From Bacteroidales bacterium (lineage in GTDB: Bacteria > Bacteroidota > Bacteroidia > Bacteroidales > UBA932): DNA of 54,943 nt. The DNA lies in NCBI GenBank assembly GCA_017464245.1, contig JAFUDV010000053.1, positions 1 to 54,943 on the forward strand, given 5' to 3'. Of this stretch, positions 22,514 to 30,926 are shown one piece after another. The notes under the pieces are model-generated. The model had not been told where the DNA came from, did no database searches, and worked only from the letters and a program-made list of their open reading frames with translations. Both the position numbers and the translations under genes were made by a program. Position 1 is the stretch's first letter. Every line of letters starts with the position of its first letter.

Positions 22514-23752
22514 ATGCAAAAGTATTACAAATGGGAGGTGCTCGCCCTCCTGTGGGTCGCCTATCTGCTGAACCAGGCGGACCGACAGGTATTCAACACC
22601 GTGCTTCCGGCCATCCGGGACAGCCTGAACCTGACGGATACGTCCGTCGGCCTGATCGCCACGGTCTTCAACCTTTTCTACGCCTGCATGGTTCCGCTCG
22701 GCGGCTGGGCGGGCGACCGTTTCAGCCGGAAGTGGGTCACCACCCTCTCCATCCTGTTCTGGAGCATCGCTACCATGTTCACGGGCCTGGCGAACGGGGT
22801 CGTGATGCTGGTGCTGATGCGCTCCATCGCCACCGGCGGCGGGGAAGCCTTCTTCGGACCCGCAAACTATTCCCTTCTGGGCCAGTATCACACGGATACC
22901 CGCGCCCGGGCGATGTCCATCCACCAGACCTCCTACTATGTGGGCGTCATCCTGGCCGGGTGGCTGGCCGGGAAGATCGCCGACAGCCTGGGATGGAAGT
23001 ATTCCTTCATCATTTTCGGCGCCGCCGGCATCCTCTGGGCGGTCGTGATGGCCTTCCGGCTGAAGGACGCCCCGAAGGAAGGGCAATTCCCCTCCCCCAT
23101 CCCCGCGGACAAACCGAAGATCTGGGACGGCTTCAAGACCGTGTTCACCACACCGACAGCCCTCATGCTCACCCTCGGGTTCAGCGCGTTCATCTTCGTA
23201 ATCACCGGATACATGACCTGGGTGCCGGCCTACCTGCAGGAAGAGTTCGGACAGAACCAGGAGATGGCGGGGCTGCACTCGATGCTGTGGACCTACGTCG
23301 CCGCCTTCATCGGCGTCCTCCTCGCCGGAACCCTGTCCGACCGGTGGGGCGCAAAGGACCACAAGGTCCGGATGTACATCCAGGGCGCCGGCCTCATCCT
23401 GGGCGCCGTGTTCCTGTTCCTGATGGGCGTCCGGTCGTCCATGTGGGTCCTGTACGCCTGCTTTGCAGGCTGGGGCTTCTTCCGCGCCTTCTTCGACGCG
23501 AACATCTATACGGTCCTGTACGACGTCACGCCGCCGCGCCTGCACGCCTCCTGTTCCAGCGCGATGATTACGACCGGCTTTGCCGTGGGCGCCCTCGCCC
23601 CGGTCATCCTGGGCGCGATGAAAGAGTCCATGGGCTCCCTTTCCGCCACCTTCCCCCTACTGGGGGTCATCTGGGTCGTCGCCGGCATCCTGTGCCTCGG
23701 GGTCGCCAAGGCGCGCTACCAGAAAGATTATGATAAAAACCACTGCTCATGA
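22514..23752 (+). CDS. MFS transporter (anion:cation symporter / sugar-acid type)
   Basis: A 412-residue inner-membrane transporter with 12 predicted helices. The N-terminal WVAYLLNQADRQVFNTVLP and the loop GWAGDRFSRKWVT are MFS hallmarks, and the sequence resembles the ACS and spinster-like branches rather than classical sugar porters. I start at ATG 22514, which lies downstream of a promoter; the frame is open much further upstream but antisense to the divergent gene. Its last four bases overlap the isomerase gene. It likely brings in the sugar or sugar derivative handled by the next three enzymes. Confidence 0.85.
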   Translation: MQKYYKWEVLALLWVAYLLNQADRQVFNTVLPAIRDSLNLTDTSVGLIATVFNLFYACMVPLGGWAGDRFSRKWVTTLSILFWSIATMFTGLANGVVMLVLMRSIATGGGEAFFGPANYSLLGQYHTDTRARAMSIHQTSYYVGVILAGWLAGKIADSLGWKYSFIIFGAAGILWAVVMAFRLKDAPKEGQFPSPIPADKPKIWDGFKTVFTTPTALMLTLGFSAFIFVITGYMTWVPAYLQEEFGQNQEMAGLHSMLWTYVAAFIGVLLAGTLSDRWGAKDHKVRMYIQGAGLILGAVFLFLMGVRSSMWVLYACFAGWGFFRAFFDANIYTVLYDVTPPRLHASCSSAMITTGFAVGALAPVILGAMKESMGSLSATFPLLGVIWVVAGILCLGVAKARYQKDYDKNHCS

Positions 23753-25188
23753 ACGCTGAACTAAAACTCCGGAAGCCCAAGGCCGGCCTGTTGCTGGTCG
23801 CTTCCCCCCGATTCAAGAACCTTTCCGGTCCCCAAAGGGGGACCTACCACGAGCGCAAGCTCAAGGCCGTGGAGGAGATCAAGGCCTCGCTGGACTTCCT
23901 GGACCTCGTCTATCCGGGCATCACCTACGAACGTGAAGACGCGGAAAAGGCCATCTCCCTTTTCTTCAACGAGAAGGTCGACTTCGTCCTGGTGGAGTTC
24001 CTCTCCTGGAGCGAGGACTTCGCCTGGATCCGGTTCCTGCGCGACATGCCGGACATCCCGGTCCTGTTCACCAACGTGGCCAAGCCCCGGATGACCTTCG
24101 AGACCACCCTGGACGAGGACGACTTCATCGACTACCTGTGCGCCGGCACCCTCGTGGGGTCGCTGGAAGCTTCCGGCTCCGTGAGCCGGGTGCCCCGGAA
24201 GAACGTCAAGACCATCCTGGGCACGCGGGAAGAGATCACGGCCCAGGTCCGGGTCTATGCCGACGCCGCCCGCGCCCGCGCCATCCTGCGCCGCTCCACC
24301 ATCGGCCTCATGGCCAACATGAACGAGGCCATGTGGTCCACCTACATGGACAATTATGACCTGTTCACCAAGCTCGGACCGGAAATCCGCTACCTCCCCT
24401 ACTCCGACTACGGCGACATCATCCGGAACCTCCCGCAGGACGAGGTCGATGCCTGGTACAAGGACCTTTCCACCCGCTACGAGGTGATGGACGACGTGGC
24501 GGAGGACAAGTTCCGCGGCTGCGTGGAGGCCTCCCTCGCCCTCCAGAAGATGGCGGAGAGGAACGACATCGACCTGATGGTCTACAACGACATCGACCAG
24601 GCGACTTTCCGCGTGGCGGGCTGCCGCGCCGGGTTCTACCACCCCTGGTTCAACGAGAACGTGTCCGTGCTGGTCCCGGAGGCCGACATCGGCGCAGGCA
24701 TCATCACCTACGTGCTCAAGCTCCTCTCCGGCAAGCACGTGAACTTCCTGGAGCCGTTCCACATCGAGGACGACTTCGGCACCTTCGCCGGCGGCCATGC
24801 GGGTCCCAACGACCACAATGACCCGGCCTGGCAGCAGAACGTCATCGTGTCCCGCGACGTCCGTTTCGCCAAGACCTCCTGGAAATACGCCGGCGCCCCG
24901 TTCGCCTGGTACCGCATCTCCCCGGGCCTCAAGACCATGGCCCAGCTCGTGGAATGCGAGGGCCGCTACAAGCTGGTGTGCACCCTCGTGGAGTCTCTCC
25001 CGGGCAAGCATCTGCTCGCCACCTACACGCACAGCATTTTCCGCCCGCAGGTGCCCGTAAAGCGCCTGTTCGAGGAAATCCTCCGGATCGGCACCACCCA
25101 GCACTTCGCGATCGCCGACGGCGACTGGACGGCCCAGCTCCGGAATTTCGCCGAAATGACGGGCATCGAATTCCATGACATCCGATAA
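23749..25188 (+). CDS. L-arabinose/L-fucose-isomerase-like sugar isomerase
   Basis: A 479-residue cytosolic protein of the AraA/FucI superfamily, which converts aldoses to ketoses with a bound metal. Candidate ligands Glu311 (VPEADIGAG), Glu335 (LEPFHIED), His350 (AGGHAGPND) and His452 (TTQHFAIADGD) fall almost exactly at the positions of E306, E333, H350 and H450 of E. coli L-arabinose isomerase. The overall sequence is divergent, so the true substrate is unknown. It overlaps the transporter gene by ATGA and precedes a phosphomannose-isomerase-like gene by 12 bases. Confidence 0.78.
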   Translation: MNAELKLRKPKAGLLLVASPRFKNLSGPQRGTYHERKLKAVEEIKASLDFLDLVYPGITYEREDAEKAISLFFNEKVDFVLVEFLSWSEDFAWIRFLRDMPDIPVLFTNVAKPRMTFETTLDEDDFIDYLCAGTLVGSLEASGSVSRVPRKNVKTILGTREEITAQVRVYADAARARAILRRSTIGLMANMNEAMWSTYMDNYDLFTKLGPEIRYLPYSDYGDIIRNLPQDEVDAWYKDLSTRYEVMDDVAEDKFRGCVEASLALQKMAERNDIDLMVYNDIDQATFRVAGCRAGFYHPWFNENVSVLVPEADIGAGIITYVLKLLSGKHVNFLEPFHIEDDFGTFAGGHAGPNDHNDPAWQQNVIVSRDVRFAKTSWKYAGAPFAWYRISPGLKTMAQLVECEGRYKLVCTLVESLPGKHLLATYTHSIFRPQVPVKRLFEEILRIGTTQHFAIADGDWTAQLRNFAEMTGIEFHDIR

Positions 25189-25200
25189 AGACCTGACACG

Positions 25201-27030
25201 ATGAGCTTCATGTACAATCCTTTCCCGTACGACGACCCGAAGCCGGTCAACCGGCCGCGGCTCGAGGGCCGTACGGTGAACGCCCTCGTCACGGGCAGTC
25301 CCAAAGTATTCGCCCACATCGCCTCGAAACTGTCCGGGGGCGCCGTCGTCGCCCTGGACGGCTATACGGCGGCCGATTTCGGCCGCGCCGCAAACCTTCT
25401 CCGGCAGCAGCTCCACGTCGCGGGGCGCAAGACCCGCGTCCTGCATTTCCGGGACTGCTACAAGAGCGAGGAAAAGCTCTGGGAACTGGTGGACCGCCAC
25501 CTGAGCTGGGACCGGAGCGAGGACCCCACCCTCCTGTTCGGCCGCCTGTACAAGGGCGGTTACGAGGGGCTCCTGAACCCCCGCAAGGTGGAAGCCTTCC
25601 GCTGGTCCGTCCAGCATCCCGAGGACGGGACCGTCACCATCGTGGAAGGGGCGGGCTGCCTGGTCCAGGCCATGCGCGACCTCTATGACGTCAAGGTGTG
25701 GCTGGACGTCACGCCCAAGGAATCCATCCTCCGCATCCGCCGGGGCGCCTACGTGAACCTGGGCATGGAAGCCCCGCTCACCACGCCCCTCATCATCCGC
25801 CGCTGCTACTACTGCGACTTCGAGGTAGCGGTCCACCTGCGCCGGGAACTGCTTGCGGGCGGCGGCGTGGACTTCTACGTGGAGTCCGACCATCCGGAGG
25901 ACATGAAACTCCTCCCCTACGACGCCTTCACGGAGGTCATGGACAGCCTGTCCACCTACCCGTTCCGCTGCAAGCCGGTGTACCTGGAAGGGGTCTGGGG
26001 CGGCACCTACGTCAAGAAACTCCGCCATCTGCCGGACACGATGCGAAACTGCGCCTGGGTCTTCGACCTGATCCCGATGGAAGTGTCCATCCTGGTGCAG
26101 GTGGGCGGGACCGTCGTCGAATTCCCCTTCTCCACCTTCTTCATGAAGGAAGGGACTGCGGTGCTGGGAGAGGGCTGCGTGAACAAGTTCGGCGGCTACT
26201 TCCCCATCCGCTTCAACTACGACGACTCCTACCACTCCACGGGCAACATGTCCATCCAGTGCCACTCCGGAAGTACCTACAACAAAGAACATTACGACGA
26301 GCTGGGCCGGCAGGACGAGAGCTACTACGTCGTCGCCACCGGCCATGACGCGAAGACCTTCATCGGCTTCCGGGACGATGCGGACATCCCGCAGTTCTTC
26401 CGCGACATCGAGGCCGCCGACACGGAGCACAAGCCGGTGGACTACATGAAGTACGTGAGCTACGAGGAATCCCGCCCGGGCCTCCAGGTGATGCTCCCCG
26501 CCGGGACCATCCACTCCAGCGGCCGCAACCAGGTGATCCTGGAAATCGGGTCCCTCACCGTCGGCTCCTATACCTACAAGATGTACGACTACCTGCGGCT
26601 GGACTTCGACGGCAAGCAGCGGCCCATCCACACGAAGCTGGGCAAGCTGAACGTCGCCACCGACCGCACCACTTCCTGGATCCGCAGCAACGTGGCCGTT
26701 CCGCCGCGCCTCGTCCGGGAGACGCCCGACGGGAAGGAATTCGTCGTGGGCGAACACGACCTGCTGTACTTCTCGCTCCGCCGCCTGGAATTCGACCGGA
26801 GGATGGAGGACGATACGGCCGGCCGGTTCCATGTCCTCACCCTCGTGGACGGCGAGCGGGTGCGCGTCCGTTCCCTGGACCATCCGGAGAAGTGCTACGA
26901 GGCCGATTTCATGGACCTGGTGGTCGTGCCGGCCTCGATGGGCCGCTACGTGGTCGAGAACCTGGGCGTGGAGCCCATCCGCATCCATAAGACGATGCTC
27001 AAGGACGGTTTCGAGAACGATGAGCTCTAA
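25201..27030 (+). CDS. Mannose-6-phosphate-isomerase-like protein with degenerate kinase-like N-terminus
   Basis: A 609-residue protein in two parts. The N-terminal 200 or so residues resemble uridine-kinase/phosphoribulokinase P-loop proteins (VVALDGYTAADFGRAANLL at 49-67, then LHFRDCYKSEEKLWELVDRH), but the Gly-Lys-Ser/Thr of the Walker A loop is missing. The C-terminal part matches class I phosphomannose isomerase and its cupin barrels: LEGVWGGTYVKKL, HSTGNMSIQCHSGSTY, AGTIHSSGRNQVILEIG. It probably interconverts a sugar or sugar phosphate from the preceding isomerase. The last 11 bases overlap the ROK kinase gene. Confidence 0.75.
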   Translation: MSFMYNPFPYDDPKPVNRPRLEGRTVNALVTGSPKVFAHIASKLSGGAVVALDGYTAADFGRAANLLRQQLHVAGRKTRVLHFRDCYKSEEKLWELVDRHLSWDRSEDPTLLFGRLYKGGYEGLLNPRKVEAFRWSVQHPEDGTVTIVEGAGCLVQAMRDLYDVKVWLDVTPKESILRIRRGAYVNLGMEAPLTTPLIIRRCYYCDFEVAVHLRRELLAGGGVDFYVESDHPEDMKLLPYDAFTEVMDSLSTYPFRCKPVYLEGVWGGTYVKKLRHLPDTMRNCAWVFDLIPMEVSILVQVGGTVVEFPFSTFFMKEGTAVLGEGCVNKFGGYFPIRFNYDDSYHSTGNMSIQCHSGSTYNKEHYDELGRQDESYYVVATGHDAKTFIGFRDDADIPQFFRDIEAADTEHKPVDYMKYVSYEESRPGLQVMLPAGTIHSSGRNQVILEIGSLTVGSYTYKMYDYLRLDFDGKQRPIHTKLGKLNVATDRTTSWIRSNVAVPPRLVRETPDGKEFVVGEHDLLYFSLRRLEFDRRMEDDTAGRFHVLTLVDGERVRVRSLDHPEKCYEADFMDLVVVPASMGRYVVENLGVEPIRIHKTMLKDGFENDEL

Positions 27031-27838
27031 GGGGGCATACCGGTTCCTGGACGTCGGGGGCACCTTCATCAAGTGCTCCGACGGACGGACGGTCCCGTCG
27101 AACTCCGGCGGGACCCGGGCGCAGATCGCCGAGGCCCTCCGCGCGGCCGTGGGCGACACGGACGGGCTGGACGGGATCGGCGTCGCCATCCCGGGGCCCT
27201 TCGACTTCCGGGAAGGCATCTTCCGGATGGACCATAAGTTCGCCGCCGTCAAGGGCCTCCCCTTTCGGATGCTCTCCGGCGTGCCCCGGGAGATTCCGCT
27301 CCGGTTCCTGCACGACGTCCATGCCCTGCTGGCCGGGTCGATGAAGCGGCTGGACCTGCGGGGAAACACCGCCCTCGTCACCCTGGGGACCGGCCTCGGT
27401 TTCGGGCACGCCCTGCAGGGGCGGATCCAGGAAAACCCGATGGGCTCCCCCGCCCGGAACCTGTACAACATCCCCTGCCAGGCCGGCATCCTGGAGGATT
27501 CTGTCTCCGCCCGCGGCATCCGGAACCTGTACGCCCGCCTGACCGGCGACATCGGCGTCTCCGCCTATGAAGTGGCCCTCCGGGCCCGCGCGGGCGACCT
27601 GGCCGCCATGGAGGCCTATTCCACGACGGCGACGGTCCTCGGCGAATACCTGGCTCCTGTGCTGGAGGAGCTCGGGATCGACTCCCTCCTGTTCGGCGGC
27701 CAGGTCGTCAAGTCGTTCGACCTGATGGAAAGGCCCCTGCGGAACGCCCTGGAAGGGATCCCGAAACTGGAAAGGATCGCCATCGCCCCGGAAGGGGCCG
27801 TCTATGAAGGACTTGCAACCCTGTTCGAAAACAACTAA
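27020..27838 (+). CDS. ROK-family sugar kinase
   Basis: A 272-residue kinase expected to phosphorylate the imported or isomerised sugar. The N-terminal phosphate loop FLDVGGTFIKCSDG, the GVAIPGPFDFREG segment, LHDVHALLAGS (with the probable catalytic Asp) and the ATP loop VTLGTGLGFGHAL are all visible. The usual zinc-binding cysteine cluster of many ROK proteins is not evident, a variation seen in fructokinase-like members. I start at ATG 27020 within the end of the upstream gene. The SusC promoter overlaps its stop codon. Confidence 0.85.
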   Translation: MSSKGAYRFLDVGGTFIKCSDGRTVPSNSGGTRAQIAEALRAAVGDTDGLDGIGVAIPGPFDFREGIFRMDHKFAAVKGLPFRMLSGVPREIPLRFLHDVHALLAGSMKRLDLRGNTALVTLGTGLGFGHALQGRIQENPMGSPARNLYNIPCQAGILEDSVSARGIRNLYARLTGDIGVSAYEVALRARAGDLAAMEAYSTTATVLGEYLAPVLEELGIDSLLFGGQVVKSFDLMERPLRNALEGIPKLERIAIAPEGAVYEGLATLFENN

Positions 27839-27843
27839 CTTTG
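27812..27843 (+). promoter_or_regulatory. Promoter of the susC operon, overlapping the ROK stop codon
   Basis: CTTG (27812-27815), a 20-base spacer and TAACTTTG (27836-27843); the TAA of this box is the ROK stop. The box ends five bases before the SusC ATG. SusCD could thus be transcribed both from the upstream operon and from here. Confidence 0.6.
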
Positions 27844-27848
27844 GAAAT

Positions 27849-30800
27849 ATGAAAATCAGACAAACCGTTTCCCTCCTGGCCGGCCTGGTCCTCTCCGCCC
27901 TCCTGGCGGCGGGCGCGGCCGCCCAGTCCCGGGAGGTGAAGGGCACCGTCATCGACGAGAACGAGCAGCCCCTCGCCGGTGCGACCGTCACGGTCAAGGG
28001 AGAGACCCGCGGCGTGATGACCGACGGCGCCGGGCGCTTCACCCTGTCAGTGAAGCCCACCGACTACCTCATCGTGATGTTCCTCGGCTACAACGACGAG
28101 GAAATCGCCGTCGGGAACCAGAAGGACCTGCTGGTCAAGATGGTACCCCAGGCCAACACGCTGGACGAAGTCGTCATGGTCGCCTACGGCGCCCAGAAGA
28201 AGGCCTCCGTCATCGGGTCCATCTCCACGGTCACCCAGGAACAGCTGCAGGCCCCGATCGGCCAGCTGTCCACCGGCCTCGCGGGCAAGCTCGCGGGCGT
28301 GGTGGCCATGCAGCGTTCCGGCGAACCGGGCGAGAGCGCCGAGTTCTGGATCCGCGGTGTCAACACCTTCGGGGCCAACTCCACCCCGCTCGTACTGGTG
28401 GACGGCGTGGAACGGAGCATGGACCTCGTGGACGTGGAGGATATCGCCACCTTCTCCATCCTGAAGGACGCGACGGCGACGGCCCTGTACGGCGTGCGCG
28501 GGGCGAACGGCATCGTGCTCATCACCACCCGCCGCGGCGCCGAGTCCAAGCCCAAGGTGAGCTTCAAGATGGAGACCGGCGTCACCCGGCCCACCCAGCT
28601 CCCCAAGATGGCCTCCACCTCGCAGTTCATCGACTACTACAACGAGATCTACATGGCGGAAGGGAACCCCGACCCGGTCATCTCCCCCTACCAGAAGGAG
28701 CTGTACCTGAGCGGGGCCGATCCGGACCTGTACCCTTCCGTGGACTGGATCAAGGCCATCTTCAAGGACCAGGCGCGGAACTCCCGGATCAACCTCAACG
28801 TCACGGGCGGTACCAAGAACGTGCGGTACTACGTGGGCGCGAGCTATTACTATGAGGACGGTATCTTCAACACCGTCGCGAACGACCGATACAACGCGCA
28901 GATGAACTACAACAAGTTCAACTTCCGCTCCAACGTGGACATCAACATCACCCCCACCACCACCCTGGCGATGAGCATGTCCACCCAGTTCACCACGAAG
29001 AACGCCCCGGGCGGCGGCGACGGAAACAACGTCAACTACATCTACCAGTACGCCCTCCGGAACACGCCGATCGCGATGCCGCTTTTCTACTCCGACGGGG
29101 AGCACCTCTCCAACGTGACCGGCACCGAGAACCCCTACAACTACCTGAACGAACGCGGCTACGTGTCCCGGACCAGCAACGTCGCGCAGACCACCGTCTC
29201 CCTGAACCAGGACCTCGACGTCCTCACGGAGGGTCTCTCCGCCAAGGTCCAGGTGTCCTGGGACGCCACGAACACCACCACCCTGGGCCGGACCATCCTC
29301 CCCAAGACCTGGTATGCCGATTCCCGCGACCCGGAAACGGGGGCGCTGATCTACCACGTGCGGGACGACTACGCCGGCACGATCAGCCTCTCCAACACGC
29401 CCTACGGGGTGAACGTGCTGAACCTGGAGGCCTTCCTCAACTATGAGCGGACCTTCGCCAGCGCCCACCGCGTGAGCGGGATGTTCACCTACAACATGCG
29501 CAGCCGCACCATCACCACCGCCGGCTCCTACCTGGCGGCTTTCCCGTACAAGAACATGGGTATCGCGGGCCGTGCGACCTATTCCTACAAGGACCGCTAC
29601 TTCACGGAGTTCAACTTCGGCTACAACGGGTCCGAGAACTTCGCACCGGGCCACCGGTTCGGTTTCTTCCCGTCGGGTGCCCTGGGCTGGATCGTGAGCA
29701 ACGAGCCGTTCTGGTCCCCTGTCAAGCACATCGTGAGCCTCCTGAAGTTCAAGACCTCCTACGGCAAGATCGGCAACGACCAGATCGGCGGCAGCCGGCG
29801 CTTCGCGTACAACACCACGATGCAGGGTGCCGGCGGCTGGAACTTCGGCCTGAACCAGGTGACCTACATCGCCGGAAAGGCGACCGGCGACATCGGCAAC
29901 GACGCCGTCTCCTGGGAGGAGGCGACCAAGTTCGACGCCGGCATGGAACTGAACCTGTTCCAGGACGCCCTCAAGTTCCAGATTGACTACTTCCGCGACT
30001 ACCGCGACGGCATCTTCCTCCAGCGGCGGTCCACCCCCACGGCGGCGGGCATCAACGTCCAGCAGTGGGTGAACATCGGCGAGATGATGAACCAGGGCTT
30101 CGACCTGTCGCTCCAGTTCGACCGGCAGTTCGGCGAAGTCCGCGTCTCCGCGAAGGGGAACTACACCTTCAACCGGAACAAGGTCATCAACGACGACTAT
30201 CCGGACAACATCTGGCCGTACATGAACACGGCGGGCTATGTCCACAACCAGCAGATGGGCCTCATCGCCGAAGGGCTCTTCTCCTCCCAGGAGGAGATCG
30301 ACGGCTGGGCCCGGCAGACCTTCGGTCCCGTGAAGCCCGGCGACATCAAGTACCGCGACATCAACGGTGACGGCGTCGTGGACCCGTACGACGTAGTCCC
30401 GATCGGCCGGACCACCATCCCGGAGATCAACTACGGCTTCGGCCTGAGCCTGGGCTGGAAGGGCATCGACGCCTCCGTCTTCTTCAGCGGAGTCTCCAAC
30501 GTGACCCGCATCATCGGCGGGACGAACCTGTACGGCGGCGCGGCTTCCAACATCCGCACCCAGGGACAGGTGTTCGAGGACGTGGCCCTGCACCACTGGA
30601 CGGCCGCCAACCCCGATCCGGACGCCGCCTATCCGCGCCTGACCATCTCCAAGGCGGAAAACAACAGCCAGGCCTCCACTTTCTGGCAGCGGGACATGAG
30701 TTTCCTGCGCCTGAAGAATGCGGAGATCGGCTACACCCTCCCGAAGAAATGGACCAGCCGCCTGGGCATCCAGACCACCCGCCTGTACATCCAGGGCGTG

Positions 30801-30914
30801 AACCTCCTGACCTTCTCGAAGTTCAAGCTCTGGGACCCCGAGCTCAGCTCGTCCTACGGCAACGTGTACCCGGCGACCCGGAATGTCAGCTTCGGCCTGA
30901 ACCTCAACTTCTAA
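27849..30914 (+). CDS. susC: SusC/RagA-family TonB-dependent outer-membrane transporter
   Basis: A 1021-residue porin that imports oligosaccharides with energy from TonB. Order: signal peptide (1-26, ending AAAQ), a carboxypeptidase-regulatory-like domain (about 30-110: VKGTVIDENEQPLAGATVTV), a TonB-box-like segment TLDEVVMVAYG, a plug domain (GSISTVTQEQLQ, then WIRGVNTFGANSTPLVLVDG) and a 22-strand barrel ending with aromatic RNVSFGLNLNF. It is followed 12 bases later by SusD. This pair defines the locus as a polysaccharide-utilization locus. Confidence 0.95.
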   Translation: MKIRQTVSLLAGLVLSALLAAGAAAQSREVKGTVIDENEQPLAGATVTVKGETRGVMTDGAGRFTLSVKPTDYLIVMFLGYNDEEIAVGNQKDLLVKMVPQANTLDEVVMVAYGAQKKASVIGSISTVTQEQLQAPIGQLSTGLAGKLAGVVAMQRSGEPGESAEFWIRGVNTFGANSTPLVLVDGVERSMDLVDVEDIATFSILKDATATALYGVRGANGIVLITTRRGAESKPKVSFKMETGVTRPTQLPKMASTSQFIDYYNEIYMAEGNPDPVISPYQKELYLSGADPDLYPSVDWIKAIFKDQARNSRINLNVTGGTKNVRYYVGASYYYEDGIFNTVANDRYNAQMNYNKFNFRSNVDINITPTTTLAMSMSTQFTTKNAPGGGDGNNVNYIYQYALRNTPIAMPLFYSDGEHLSNVTGTENPYNYLNERGYVSRTSNVAQTTVSLNQDLDVLTEGLSAKVQVSWDATNTTTLGRTILPKTWYADSRDPETGALIYHVRDDYAGTISLSNTPYGVNVLNLEAFLNYERTFASAHRVSGMFTYNMRSRTITTAGSYLAAFPYKNMGIAGRATYSYKDRYFTEFNFGYNGSENFAPGHRFGFFPSGALGWIVSNEPFWSPVKHIVSLLKFKTSYGKIGNDQIGGSRRFAYNTTMQGAGGWNFGLNQVTYIAGKATGDIGNDAVSWEEATKFDAGMELNLFQDALKFQIDYFRDYRDGIFLQRRSTPTAAGINVQQWVNIGEMMNQGFDLSLQFDRQFGEVRVSAKGNYTFNRNKVINDDYPDNIWPYMNTAGYVHNQQMGLIAEGLFSSQEEIDGWARQTFGPVKPGDIKYRDINGDGVVDPYDVVPIGRTTIPEINYGFGLSLGWKGIDASVFFSGVSNVTRIIGGTNLYGGAASNIRTQGQVFEDVALHHWTAANPDPDAAYPRLTISKAENNSQASTFWQRDMSFLRLKNAEIGYTLPKKWTSRLGIQTTRLYIQGVNLLTFSKFKLWDPELSSSYGNVYPATRNVSFGLNLNF

Positions 30915-30926
30915 ACGGACTGCGAC

